From Zygnema cylindricum (taxonomy: Eukaryota > Streptophyta > Zygnematophyceae > Zygnematales > Zygnemataceae): DNA of 64,000 nt. The notes under the pieces are model-generated. The model was not told where the DNA came from and did not search any database. It saw nothing but the letters and a program-made list of their open reading frames with translations. Shown piece after piece: positions 10,291-20,823 of this stretch. A program made the translations under genes and the position numbers. Each line of letters starts with the position of its first letter. Position 1 is the stretch's first letter. Location: assembly GCA_037447655.1 (NCBI GenBank), contig JBBHKE010002233.1, forward strand, positions 177,398 through 241,397, given 5' to 3'.

Positions 10291-13071
10291 TATATATATA
10301 TATATATGTAATATATAATATATAATATATATATATATATTTGATGTTATATTTATGCATGTATGTGTATATTTCAAAGGATGGAACTAAACCCCATAAA
10401 ACAAACTAAAAAATGACCGATAAGCCAGAAAAAACCCAAAAAATATGTATAAAAAAAAAAAAACAAATTTAAACAATCAAAAATCAAAAAGACCAGAAAT
10501 GAACCAAAACAGACCAACACAAAGCAAATTAAACCAAAAATAATCCATAAATGAACCGAGTATAAACCGAAAATAAAGAATTCGTGCCCGCTGCCATTAA
10601 CAAGCCTTTCTATGTGACAGGATTTCTGTTAAATCCAATGACTTGACAGTTGTGGGAAAATGTCTCGTTTGCAAAACTCCTTACGACGACTACTCGTCTC
10701 GATGTCGGTGTGACAGCTGTCGCATGCTCGTCCTTATCTGCGAGAATTGCCAGGTCAGCGAAAATGATTCAGGAAAAGATTAGAAAATGATGATAAAAAA
10801 AGACAAAAAAAAGATGTTTAAGGTTAGTTTACAAAAATAGAATCGATAATTTCAATTTAGGAAAATTGTCTGGTAAGTGAAAAAGTCTTGGGAAAAGACT
10901 TGTGAAAAAAAAAAAAATAATAATAATGATAAATTTTAAATTTAAACTACTCCATTAGAATCAATAATACTAGTTTAGTCAATAATACGGCTTGCTTACC
11001 ACTCCTTAAATGAAATCTTAGAAGTAAATGGATTACAAAAATTATAATATAGACATACCTTGTTTATCAGTAAATAGTGTGAAAAATACTAAAATACTCA
11101 AACAAGCTACACCATACTAAGGATAAAGTAATAATATGAAAATAAAACAAAACAACTTCATACTTTACGAATAGTAGCGGTGAAATATACACGTTAGGGG
11201 TTTTCAGGGTTTTCTAGGGTTTTTCAGGGTTTTAAGGGTTTTTAGGGTTTGTAAAAGTGCATTTTTATGTAACGTTTTATATAACAGAAAACGGTAAAAA
11301 AGGGAACGAAATCACATGTATGGTTTTTTGTTAATTGTGGTTGAAAATGGGGTAAAAACAAATACAGGAATCAAAAAAAAATGAGGTTTTTCCCTCTTAT
11401 CAGTGTGAGTTATGCTCCCAAGGAACCTCCGAAAAATTACACGAAAACGGAAGTACGGAAATTTTACGGAATTTTGTCCCAGAGGAAGGGAGGGAGAGTC
11501 CATCAAATGAGTTATTTCCATCGACAGAAGTTATGAGGGTAAGAGGGCCGTATTCGAGTAATGTAATTGAAGTTGAAAGAGGAGGAAAAGAGGAGGGAAG
11601 AGAAGGAGAAAATGGAGGAAGAGGAGACAGAAGAGGAGATGGAAGTGGAGAAGGAAATGAGGAGGAAAGTGGAAAAGGAAGGGAAGAAAGCAGAGAAGAA
11701 AGAAGAGAGGGGAGAAGAGAAGGAAAAGTTTCGGAAATGACCATGGGAATTGATGAGAATGTAGGACGGGAATCCACAAAAAGTGGAGGTGAATTTGTAG
11801 TAAAACGGAAACTTCGAGTTCTATGTCTCCACGGTTTTCGACAATCGGCTTTACAATTTAAAGGGAGAACAGCCGGATTGCAAAAAAAACTTCGAGGATT
11901 GGTCGATTTTGTCTTTATAGATGGACCACACGAGATTCCCCTCATATACCAACCAAGGGAGGAAGAAAAAAATAAAAAGAAAGAGGGAGAGGGAGAGGGA
12001 GAGAGAGAGGGAGAGGGAGAGGGAGGAACCGAGGAGAGCTTATACCAAGTACAGGAAGTAGGGAAAAAGAAAGAAGGAAAGGGAGAGGGAGTGAGAGTGA
12101 GAGAGGGAGATGGAGAGGGTGATAGGGAGGGAGAGGGAGGAATGGAGGAGAGCGTATACCAAACTCAGGAAGATGGGGAAAAGAAAGGTGGAGGTTGGAA
12201 GGGAGAGGGAGAGGGCAAGAGAGAGGGAGAGAGTGAGAATTTTAGACGGTGTGAAAACTCTAAAGCAAAAAGGAACGGGTATAGTGTGGTTGAGAAAGAA
12301 GAAGAAAAATTTGAGAAAAAAGAGATAGGTACGAAAATGGGAAGACCTAGATTTGCTTGGTTGGTCGATCCGGAAACTTTACAAGAGCGAGAAAAAGGTT
12401 TCAAAAGAGAGAGAGATCCTTTTCTCGGAGACCCTTTCAACACAAATAGTGTGGATGATGGTGATAACAATAGTAATGATAATAGTAATAGTGATAATAA
12501 AGGGATCTCGGGAGAGGACAAGAGAGAGTTTTCGAAGGTGATGAGAGCGGAAAAACCGTTTCCTCCTTTGCAATATATGACACAAAAGGGAGGATGGGAA
12601 AAGACAAAAAAGTATTTACTAGAAATTCTTGAAAACCAAGGACCGTTCGATGGGTTAATGGGGTTTTCTCAAGGAGCTTCTGTAGTTTCGGCTCTCTCTT
12701 TTCTTGTCCACGGTGGTAAAAAGGAAGAAATCGTAAGAAAAGACGAAAACAGAGGAAAGATAGGAAAGGGAAACCGAAAACCGCCGTTGTTTTCTTTTGT
12801 CATTTTGTGTTCGGGTTTTTGTTTTTCGGCAGATAGTGAATTTGAAAAGGAGATTTTACGTCCGGATTTTCGAATTTTTTGTCCATCATTGCATATTTTT
12901 GGGAGTTTAGAGGAAGATAAGCAAATATCAAAAATCGAAAGTGAAAATCTCGTCCGGATTTACGAAGAAAAATCCCGCGTAGTTGTGAGACATGAGTTTG
13001 GTCATATTATACCCATCAAGAAAACTTTTACAAACATTTATAGAGATTTTTTTCAAACTTTTTTACGGTAA
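2231..13071 (+). CDS. STR6: STR6-like rhodanese / FSH serine-hydrolase fusion protein, 7 exons
   Basis: Exons: 2231-2383, 6026-6193, 6725-7449, 8693-8772, 9683 or 9693-9765, 10621-10753 and 11404-13071. With the 9693 acceptor the spliced frame is open, about 999 aa, against about 580 aa for the Arabidopsis homologue (from memory). Exons 1-2 encode the N-terminal acylphosphatase-like half ([12 protein letters not shown], then [12 protein letters not shown]). Exons 3-4 encode the rhodanese domain with active loop YCTGGVRCE, Cys at about residue 380. Exon 6 encodes a CxxC/CxCxxC zinc-binding block that continues into CELC of exon 7. Exon 7 carries the FSH alpha/beta hydrolase: [11 protein letters not shown], nucleophile GFSQGAS, and a late HEFGH that supplies the catalytic His. 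The size excess comes from Gly/Arg/Glu-rich inserts in exon 3 (about 6930-7280) and exon 7 (about 11570-11740 and 11960-12240), encoded by GGAGA-type microsatellites. A role in sulfur transfer is predicted from the domain. The physiological substrate is unknown. Confidence 0.9.
2426..2650. repeat. CATA/CATT tetranucleotide microsatellite in STR6-like intron 1
   Basis: The tract is about 225 bp of imperfect CATACATTCATA repeats just inside intron 1. It is open in several frames, so it yields spurious His/Tyr/Ile-rich reading frames on both strands. Confidence 0.93.
2956..3172. mobile_element. TA-flanked MITE (CACCGTGTATCGC family)
   Basis: The terminal inverted repeat CACCGTGTATCGCTA at 2956 pairs with TAGCGATACACGGTG ending at 3172, and TA flanks both ends. 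Internally it has a second imperfect inverted repeat around tctctgtacacg and gtgtacggaga. A close relative lies at 52890-53081 and a decayed one at about 50292-50500. It sits in intron 1 of the STR6-like gene and is non-coding. TA duplication suggests Tc1/mariner-type mobilisation, by inference. Confidence 0.8.
3175..5750. other. Intron 1 of STR6-like gene, mostly unique AT-rich sequence
   Basis: This is the bulk of a 3.6-kb intron. Decayed ends of the TA-MITE family can be seen near 3975-3994 (TAATAGCGATGGGTAATG) and 4350-4370 (CCCGTCGCTATTAGAG). A segment at about 5420-5610 resembles 29880-30050 around CGATTTTCAATTGTGAATCA. No exon-like sequence was found. Confidence 0.6.
5753..6040 (+). 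repeat. About 72-bp tandem repeat that contains the exon 2 splice acceptor
   Basis: Four units begin near 5753, 5829, 5901 and 5970. Each has a pyrimidine tract (tctccttctttcctt), then acttttcatgcaaacttgtt, a catgtgacag-like acceptor and aggaggatct. The last unit supplies the real 3' splice site (gtggcag before 6026) and the first bases of exon 2. At least one upstream unit (about 5876-5895, gtgacag then gtaggagg) keeps an intact AG and the same following bases, so it is a potential decoy acceptor. Confidence 0.85.
6455..6720. repeat. ATCC/ATTT tetranucleotide microsatellite in intron 2
   Basis: Imperfect repeats of TTTATCCATTTATTCG and variants fill the second half of intron 2 up to the exon 3 acceptor (ctgcag before 6725). 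Confidence 0.92.
7450..8000. repeat. GGGA/GAGA purine-rich repeat in intron 3
   Basis: The tract is nearly pure purine (gggagg, gagagg) directly after the exon 3 donor (GTGAGG at 7450). A 30-odd base segment ending gaaaatactcatgtgagg, which includes the exon 3 end and its donor, recurs at about 7524-7560, with looser copies at 7720-7745 and 7865-7880. The true donor therefore has duplicates downstream. Confidence 0.85.
8385..8690 (+). repeat. About 41-bp minisatellite ending at the exon 4 acceptor
   Basis: About seven imperfect copies of tactgttactattggggtt plus ttctaacaaaacatta run up to the exon 4 acceptor (ttctattctcag before 8693). The last unit provides the pyrimidine tract of the splice site. 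Confidence 0.88.
8799..8861. repeat. (TA)n microsatellite in intron 4
   Basis: A perfect TA dinucleotide run of about 60 bp is followed by a T-rich stretch. Confidence 0.97.
9035..9500. repeat. GGGAGA hexanucleotide-rich purine tract in intron 4
   Basis: Purine-rich sequence becomes an almost regular (GGGAGA)n run at about 9350-9497. The same hexamer is found within exon 7 of this gene and at 24384-24437, so it is a genome-favoured microsatellite. Confidence 0.92.
9766..10000. repeat. Minisatellite of TTTTGTCTTATCTG units in intron 5
   Basis: About eight loose copies of a 20-30 bp unit (ttttgtcttatctgaattg, ttgtcttttctggatcac) follow the exon 5 donor. Confidence 0.7.
10026..10345. repeat. 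Long interrupted (TA)n tract in intron 5
   Basis: About 320 bp of TA repeats broken by short GATG, TGAA and GG interruptions. It yields artefactual Ile/Tyr-rich frames on the minus strand. Confidence 0.97.
11190..11262 (+). repeat. Degenerate telomere-like (TTTAGGG-related) tract in intron 6
   Basis: Seven variants of TTTTAGGG / TTTTCAGGG / TTTCTAGGG occur in a row. This resembles an interstitial plant telomere repeat, but every unit is imperfect. Confidence 0.7.
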
Positions 13072-13765
13072 CAAATGGAAGTTTTGAATTTCGGTCGCAA
13101 TTTTGTCCTTGACAACGTATCAACAAAGTAATTTTTTTTATTTTAATTTGTTGGTTACATGTCGAGGTACTTGTTGTGAGTTATTAATGAATTGGAAAGG
13201 AGTAAAACAAAAATTCTTATGTTTGTCAGATGGTCATTACTTTATTCATGACTTTTTGTGTTGACTCGACGGAAAAGAAATGAAGTGTTCTCGTTTGTTT
13301 GTAAGTTTGAATACTTGCGTACTTACGGCACTATCTATGTTCATTTCTATGTTTGTTTCTTCGTTTGTTTCTATGTTTGTTTCTATGTTTATTTGATAGT
13401 TTCTACGTTTGCTCGTCTGTTTGTTGTTTGATTCTACTTTTGTTTGTTTGTAGTTTTGTTTAATTTTTTATTCTACTTTTGTTTGTTTGTACAGTTGTTT
13501 GTTTGTTTGTTTCTACTTTTGTTTGTACGTTTGTCTCTAAGTTTGATTGTTCGTTCGTCTGTTTGTTTACCATTCGTTTTCAACACAACAGCAAACGTGG
13601 CATACATGGAGATACTCTTTCATGATTCCAGACAGTGATCCGTCCAAAAGTTGCGGCTTCCATTGAGCACAAGAGAATTACGCCTTTCCATCATCTTTCA
13701 AGATAGCAACTCGAGTTCACTTGGGGGCTTTTTTCACCCAAAATCATAAATTAGCCCTAGTGGCA
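13072..13765 (+). other. 3' flank of STR6-like gene with (TTTG)n repeat
   Basis: AT-rich 3' untranslated or flanking sequence. A loose TTTGTTTG / TTTCTATG microsatellite occupies about 13320-13580. No exon signals were seen. Confidence 0.7.
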
Positions 13766-13768
13766 CTA

Positions 13769-14317
13769 CACCGTGGATCACTATTAGCAGTAATAACGCT
13801 AATTCGGCTCCCCCAAATTTTACCCCTCGAACCTAAAATAGAATTTAAAACCCTATTTATTATTTTTACGTTAGTACAGGTACTGTTTAATTAGCGTTAA
13901 TTACTATAGTTTCGACTGTTTTTTAAAAGGGGAATGTACGAAATGTGTCAGTCAGTACTAACTTTGTTCATTATCTCGTAAAGATGTGCAAAATAAGTGT
14001 CATAAAAATGTGTTAATACGGGAAATAGAGTGTGTCGCCACGGAAAAGCGCACTCAGATTTGATTCCAAGTCATAAAGAGGAGGGAAAATCATGAGAACC
14101 TGTTCTCACATGTTCAAGCGTTGAATATGCAAACACAAACTATCGCGGCTATAATATGAAAATGTGTATCCAAATTAGTGTTAGGTGTCTAAATTAGTGT
14201 TGATTTTTGTTGATGTTAGGCCTTGAACCCAAAAAAGTGTCAATAACACCAATTGTTTCTTTACACTAATTGTTCTTTACACTAAATATTTCTTAACTCT
14301 AATAGCGATTCACAATG
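13769..14317. mobile_element. TA-flanked MITE, about 550 bp
   Basis: The left end CACCGTGGATCACTATTAGC pairs with the right end ctctaatagcgattcacaatg. TA precedes and follows the element. The right terminus has drifted by two bases from the family. The interior is AT-rich and non-coding. Confidence 0.72.
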
Positions 14318-14877
14318 TACGTACTTAGGTTGACCACAAACGAGGGACGTTTGACCGTAGCTTAGTATAACACCGATTGCATGCTAATAATTCACTAACA
14401 CTAGGGTTGAGAGGTGCAACTTTTGTTTCTCTAGTTTGATTAGTGACAATTTGTAGGTTCCAACAACAATTCGCCACTATCAAGTTTTGTAGGAACGAGA
14501 ACTTTGTTGAAACTCAAATTTCTGTAAAATTCTTTCTTTTAAGGAGCTTTTCTTTTCCTTTTGCGAATTCAACATTTGCTACTCAATAACATTTGTGTTA
14601 TGATCAACTTTATGACTAAATCCTTCATTCGTTCATCAATTCGTTCTGCTCAGTTTTCCAATACCCCGAGGTTTTTTGTTTATGTTTTCACAGGAATATT
14701 GGTAAATGTTTGATGTATTTTAATTAATTTGCTTTTTTGTCTTTTCACTACCATCGAAAACCTGTGGAAAAAGTAGTTTACGGAATAAATGAGTAGAAGT
14801 GCAAAGTTGTGTAGTTCCATATAAGGTGCCGCTTATCCTCACTTTAAAATGGTACTCGCGACAATTTTCTTTGACTA

Positions 14878-15379
14878 CACCGCGAATCGTAATTAGAGTA
14901 AATTACTCTAATTCGGTCGCTCGAAATTTCGATTCTATCACATGAAATAGAGTAAATAATTATAATTTTTTCATTATTCTATTTAAGGTAAAGTTTAATT
15001 AGCGTTTTTAATTCTAATATAGGTTCGTTTTAAATAGTGTGGAGTACGGACTACCTCCGACCGTGCAAAATTGTACTTTATTAAGTAAAAAAGTACAAAT
15101 AATGATTTAATACAGGCCGTTATCATGTAATTGTGTTTTAACAAACCGCGTAGTGCAAACGTCATAGTGACGATAAAACTGTACGTTTTGCCAAATTCTG
15201 TACGAACGCCTTATTTACAGTAGAGGATATTAGCGTGCCAAATTAGAGTACTTAAATAAATTAGAGTAAACTTCATAGTTGAAACAGCTCTATCACATAA
15301 ATTAGCGTTCATTGCTCTAATTGTTTTTTTTAGTTTTTGTACTCTAATTTTTTCATTACTCTAATTACGATTCGTGGTG
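14878..15379. mobile_element. TA-flanked MITE, about 500 bp
   Basis: The termini CACCGCGAATCGTAATTAGA and its near-complement ending ATTACGATTCGTGGTG are flanked by TA. The left subterminal region repeats ctctaattcgg, like other family members. It is non-coding. Confidence 0.82.
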
Positions 15380-15919
15380 TAGTTACAATTTATGTGTCAT
15401 AAACATAAGACCACTTTTTTACCACTTTAGCGTCGACAGTACACCGATTCCCTTAATCGCAGAGACGATTTTTGCTGCGCGCAGATAGTTGTCAGAAATT
15501 GTACATTTGAAGTACAGTTTCGTACAAGCTACGTACCTTTAAGCTCAAATTTGACGGTCAAGCCGTCGAACAACTTTGACTGGCGAAATATTGTAACGGC
15601 GGTTATAAAACTGTCGAGCTTCAACGTCGACGTCATGAAAAAAAACGAATTATAATGTGAGCGATTTTCTGCGCGCAGAATTGTCAAAATTAATTTGAAT
15701 ACAATTTAAATAGGCTACGTACCTTGAATTTCAGATCTGACGGTCAATCCGTCGAACAACTTTGACTGGCGGAATATTGTACCGGCGGTTAAAAAAGTTT
15801 CGCGCTTGCAAACGTTGACCGTCATATAAAAAATAAAATTTCACACGACCGGCGCAGGTTTACTGTAACCAAACTGCGGCAGCCACATATAAATAAAATG
15901 GCTGCGCGCAGGTACTGTA

Positions 15920-16456
15920 CACCGCCAATCGTTATTAGCGTGTAAGTTTTTTTAGCGTATAAAAATAATTATCGTGGTGTACGCTATTTAAGAATTTGAA
16001 AATTTTGGAAAAAATCATACATTCTAATTGTTTGGTTATGGTAATATGGATCTTTGAAAAAAAATGTCGGTCGCAAACATGCTTACACTAATATAGGTCT
16101 CCGTACAAAATATGGCAAATCGTACACAAATCGTACATTCACACGGTCGAAACGCGGCTATCGGACGAATATGTGCGAGCGGGATTTTTATGACATGGTT
16201 TTTTTTCCTTTTTAGAACGCACATTCTCATGCGTCCGCGGTTACTAAAACTAATTTATTGTATTTTTTAACTTAAAAAGGTACATTTATGTACGGTATGA
16301 CACTGACCGTACACCACTCTATTTAAGAGACAACGTACTGAAAATAACCCTAAATAGAATAAAGAAAAAAATAGAATGAACTACACTAATGGAGAATAAT
16401 AAAAAAAAAAAGCGGGACGGAATTAGCGTACACAACGCTAATAACGATTGGCGGTG
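15920..16456. mobile_element. TA-flanked MITE nested in the inverted-repeat block
   Basis: The termini CACCGCCAATCGTTATTAGC and GCTAATAACGATTGGCGGTG are near-perfect complements with TA on each side. Its right 320 bp is almost identical to 51769-52086 (shared: cacacggtcgaaacgcggct, gcgggacggaattag), so the two copies are recent. Confidence 0.88.
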
Positions 16457-16999
16457 TAGTTTACTGCAAAAATGAAATCAACTCGCGAACCGTTACATTG
16501 AACTTGGACACATATTAAAGGACGACGAACAACATATGTAAACTCCCACGAAACCAAATAAACTTCGTACAAAATAAAAATGCGTACCCGACTACCCGCG
16601 TATAAATATCGATGAAACTAAAATGACACGTCGTCACGTCCACGGTGGACGTGACAACGAGTTGATTCCATTTTTGCGGCTAACGTGAAGTGATAAACTA
16701 CCTCCGCGCAGCCATTTTATTTATATGTGGCTCCCGCGGTTTGGTTACAGTAAAACTGCGCCGACTGTGTGATTTTTTTGTTTTTTATGACGGTCGACGT
16801 TTGCAAGCGCGACACTTTTTTAACCGCCGGTACAATAATCCGCCAGTCAAAGTTGTTCGACGGATTGACCGTCAGATATGAAATTAAAGGTACGTAGCCT
16901 GTACAAAATTGTACTTCAAATGTACAATTTCTGACAACTACCTGCGCGCAACAAAAATCGACTCTGCGGTTAGCAATTCCCAAAAACAATTCACACGGC

Positions 17000-17465
17000 C
17001 GACGCAGGTTTACTGTAACAGAACTGAGGCAGCCACACATAAATAAAAAGGCAGAGCACAGGTGGTTACTCACTTCACGTGAGCTCCACTGTGAAAGCAC
17101 ACACCGACAATGTGAATCAATGTGAAGTACTTATTCAATTAAAAATGTTGATTCGTAAATAGTGTGGCTTTATTTGGTCGCGCGTGACGACGCGTCATTT
17201 TAGTTTCATTGGTATTTATACGCGGGTACGCTTTTATATTTTGTACGAAGTTTATTTCGTTTCGTGCAAGTTTATACATGTAGTACGCCGTCCTTTAATT
17301 TGTGTCCAAGTTCAGCGTAACGGTTCGTGATTAGATTCCATTTTTGCGGCTAAGTCAAATGTCGGTGTGTGCTTTCACAGTGGAGCTCACGTGAAGTGAG
17401 TAACTACCTGCGCGCAACCATTTTATTTATGTGTCTGCCTCAGTTTTGTCACAATAAACTTGGGG
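17000..17465. repeat. Long inverted repeat, perfect 45-bp core arms
   Basis: The arm at 17065-17109 (starting gttactcacttcacgtgagc) is the exact reverse complement of 17360-17404. Similarity extends outward to about 17000 and 17465 through ggcagccacacataaataaa. The 250-bp spacer is unique. It could fold as a hairpin or be a MITE. It lies about 380 bp upstream of the ADP/ATP carrier start codon. Confidence 0.9.
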
Positions 17466-17769
17466 AATTGATAATGACAGTGACTGTTTTGGTTGCGGAC
17501 AGTCACTTACGTCATTTTGTCAAAAAATGTACGTTTGAAGTACACACAGGTACAAATAAAGCACCGTTGAGTACAAATTTGACGGTCAACCTTTCGAGTG
17601 ATCTTGTTTATTTTGTTTACTGCATAGTTAGGTTTATTACCTACAACTTTTTGTCGGCGGAACTGCGGATCCGAGGGACTTTCTTGATTTCATGGTACCA
17701 TATATCATGTATTTCCAGCTGCATTCACTGATCCGAATCACGCACTATCGGTCTGGTGTAATGGTTTAG

Positions 17770-17812
17770 ATGGCTTCGAGAATCTGATTCTTCTGTCTTC
17801 GTCATTGCAGGG
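17770..17812 (+). promoter_or_regulatory. Probable 5'-UTR intron acceptor before the ADP/ATP carrier start
   Basis: A pyrimidine-rich stretch (attcttctgtcttcgtcattgcag) ends in a strong splice acceptor about 30 bp upstream of the ATG at 17843. This suggests that transcription starts further upstream and that a leader intron is removed. The donor was not identified. Confidence 0.45.
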
Positions 17813-17842
17813 GGTCCCCCCTTCACTGCAAAGCGGGGCAAT

Positions 17843-19304
17843 ATGAAGGACACACAGATGTCGTCGATGTTTCAGCAGACATACTTGGGCAGTAGACTTG
17901 CGCCCAGGAGTCATATGGCACCTGCAAGGCATGAGGCATTGGTTCCTTCTTTCCCAATCAACCCTGCCTTTTCTACTCCTCTTCAGGGGCGCATGATCGT
18001 CCCAACTTTCATCCCGGCTGCTGATGAAAAGAAGGGTGGAGTGTTGTCTTCGCGATTTGTGATTGATTTCTTGATGGGTGGAGTGTCCGCCGCTGTCTCA
18101 AAGACTGCTGCAGCTCCCATTGAGCGTGTCAAGCTTCTCATTCAGAATCAAGACGAGATGATCAAGCAAGGAAGGCTTGACAGGCCGTACAAGGGTATTG
18201 GCGAGTGTTTTGGCCGAACAATTAAAGACGAGGGTGTTGTCTCCTTGTGGCGTGGAAACACAGCTAACGTCATCCGCTACTTTCCGACTCAGGTGAGTCA
18301 ATTTTTAAAATTTTGCGTAGATCCGTATTTAAAATGCACAAATCATGGAATGTTTAAGTTGTCGTTTATTTTAATTGTGCTGTTCAGATCTGCAATTTTT
18401 GGCTATCACTTTTGTTGAAATTTTTTCTAACTAATCATGATGCATTGCTGATCTTTTTACTTCTTCTTTTCAGGCTTTGAACTTTGCCTTCAAAGATTAT
18501 TTCAAGCGATTGTTCGGATACAAGAAGGACAAGGACGGCTACTGGAAGTGGTTTGCTGGTAACTTGGCATCTGGAGGTGCTGCTGGTGCTGCCTCCCTTG
18601 CTTTTGTGTACTCCCTTGATTATGCCAGAACTCGTCTGGCTAATGACGCCAAGTCTTCCAAGAAGGGAGGAGGTGAACGCCAGTTCAATGGGCTCGTCGA
18701 TGTTTACAGGAAGACAATCGCAACAGACGGTGTTGCTGGATTATACAGAGGATTCACCATTTCCTGTGTTGGAATTGTAGTGTACCGTGGACTGTACTTC
18801 GGTATCTATGACTCGTTGAAGCCTGTCTTACTTGTTGGAAATCTTGAGGTAAGATTGTGACCATGGCTTTTCCTGGCTATTAAAGCTTAGCTAATACAAG
18901 ATTTCCATTATATATCTGCAAAATCTGCATTTTCATTTATTTTTCTGTACAGTTGTTTTTTATGTCCTTCATACTCTCCTGATTTTTCTGCTTTCTACTT
19001 GCAGGGTAACTTCTTGGCATCCTTCCTTCTTGGATGGGGTATTACCATTGGTGCTGGATTGGCCTCATATCCCATTGACACTGTTCGTCGACGTATGATG
19101 ATGACCTCTGGTGAGGCTGTGAAGTACAAGAGCTCTCTCGACGCATTCCAACAGATCGTTGCCAAGGAGGGTACGAAATCACTGTTCAAGGGTGCTGGTG
19201 CCAATATTCTTCGTGCTGTTGCTGGTGCTGGTGTGCTTTCTGGATACGATCAAATGCAGCTTATTATGTTCGGAAAGAAGTATGGCAGCGGTGGAGGCGG
19301 TTAA
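17843..19304 (+). CDS. AAC: Mitochondrial ADP/ATP carrier (adenine nucleotide translocator), 3 exons
   Basis: Exons are 17843-18292, 18474-18848 and 19005-19304, all joined in phase 0, giving 374 aa. The protein exchanges cytosolic ADP for matrix ATP across the inner mitochondrial membrane. It shows three mitochondrial-carrier repeats, each with the PxDxxK/R-type signature: APIERVK near residue 90, [10 protein letters not shown] in exon 2 and [12 protein letters not shown] in exon 3. RRRMMM is the diagnostic ADP/ATP-carrier motif. About 70 residues precede the first carrier repeat, as in the N-terminally extended plant forms. The ATG at 17843 is the first in the open frame. Splice sites are clean (GTGAGT/TTTTCAG; GTAAGA/TTGCAG). 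Introns are short (about 160-180 bp), unlike the rest of the window. Nothing suggests inactivation. Confidence 0.97.
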
Positions 19305-20268
19305 ACAGCATTTGTTTGTAGAGATAATGATGATAAGTTCCAAAGGCAGCCTTGTCGGTAGTATTTTATGGAGAATGGCGTAAAAAAGGTCCAGTTTTCC
19401 CGAGCGGACTGTGGTCAAGAGTCTGGTTTAAGGCTATTTTTGAGGTGCTCCCGCACCATTCTCGCAGGATGCTTACAAATTATTCTTTTAATGAATGGCT
19501 CCGACAGGCTAAATGTCTTCTTGGAGATTCCTTGTATTTTTTACCTCTGAGAAGGTCATTGTCTGATGCTGATTGACAGAATTTTAGTGTGGTCGCTGGA
19601 TGTGCTGCCTTTACTGTTTTATTTCCTGCTTATGCATCGTAACACTTGTATAACCTGGCAACCATGTCTTGTATATTGTACGGCATAGTACTTTTGGGGG
19701 AGTGTTAGGTGCATTCGGGGTGTATTGTTATGCAGTGATATTACCGGAATTGTTAGTCTTGGTGCTCATGAATTATATGCAGTTCAACATCTTACCAACT
19801 GAATTTTGAGCATTCAAGTCTAGAAACTAGCCTATCTGTTGTGTATGGTCTACCTGAGCTGATCACGCAAACACAGCTCACCATAAGTGGTTTCATGAAA
19901 AAGAGTATATCTGCCTGTACTGTAATGGATCACAGTAGAATCTACTTTATTGCATGCGAAAATCATCTCAGCACAGATAAGTTGTTAGCATGTTATCTAC
20001 CTTTCCATAATTAGGTGAATTTTCTAGATCATTACACTTTTGTCTGAGGAGAACATCACCTGGTTAAGGAATTCCGCGACTGCAAGTATTCCAATCAATG
20101 AATGATCTGTGAGACAGCTGTGACATTGAAAAAGAAACTATTAATCTTTCCACATGACATTTCATGGTGCAAGGGCAATGATCACATTGCGAACTCTAGG
20201 GTTTAGTGACATTATTCTCCACAAGTAACGGACCCTGGCAAGTGAGAGTGTGAAGATCAATGCTTATG
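19305..20268 (+). other. 3' UTR and flank of the ADP/ATP carrier
   Basis: Unique, moderately AT-rich sequence. The first 400 bp is likely 3' UTR (ttgtatattgtacgg near 19680 could be an end-processing region). No other gene or recognisable repeat was seen. Confidence 0.55.
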
Positions 20269-20276
20269 CTTCAGCC

Positions 20277-20823
20277 CATAGTTCAGAAGTAGGTGAGTAC
20301 GCCCATATTGTACGTAAACATACAATATGGCATTAAGACCCATATTGTATTGGTCGCCAAATGAAAAATGATAGTAACAAGGTTGAGTTACACATCGATC
20401 GATTGAGAGGTAAATGTCATGTCTACGTCCTGATAAACTTTCGGACAAATTTTTATTTTCCCGTGAGTTTTGAGGTATTTTTTATTTAAACTGTTAGACT
20501 TGGTCAACTGGACGATTGCTGATCAAATTAGCGATCTAAGAATACATGAAAAGTCCATAACACAAATTATATGACTTACATCCACACTTTTATTTCTCTT
20601 CCGGGTTTTTTTTCCGGCGGAATGTCATCCTACGCCATGCTAATTCGTTAAAAAATTTGTCCGGCGGCTTCGGCTGCACTATGATGATAAGTCAGATTCT
20701 TACGTCCGTACAGGATTATGCACAACGCACACACATACAGTATGCTTACTCTACGCGAGTTTTGTGCCAAGTTTTGTGTGCCTACCAAAGGCTTACCATA
20801 AATACTCCTACCTTTAAACTATG
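20277..20823. mobile_element. hAT-like MITE, copy 2, with 8-bp target duplication
   Basis: The terminal repeats CATAGTTCAGAAGTAGG (20277-20293) and the complement of CATAGTTTAAAGGTAGG (ending 20823) are flanked by the perfect 8-bp direct repeat CTTCAGCC at 20269-20276 and 20824-20831. The interior (about 20440-20580) matches the reverse complement of about 345-465 of copy 1, including gctgatcaaattagcgat and acatgaaaagtccataacac. It is non-coding. Confidence 0.88.

Larger units (their letters stand above)
15440..17620. repeat. Nest of inverted repeats upstream of the ADP/ATP carrier
   Basis: Segments at about 15660-15915 recur inverted at about 16685-16960. Landmarks are the gcgcgcag block, gacggtcaatccgtcgaac and accggcggttaaaaaagt. 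Segments at about 16460-16690 recur inverted at about 17120-17360 (landmarks gaaccgttac/gtaacggttc and cgtacccg/cgggtacg). A TA-MITE sits inside at 15920-16456. These look like several related long-inverted-repeat elements inserted beside and into each other. No gene was found. Confidence 0.75.

Noticed and set aside
10037-10360. 107-aa Ile/Tyr repeat protein on the minus strand
   Set aside because: Pure (TA)n microsatellite inside an STR6 intron.
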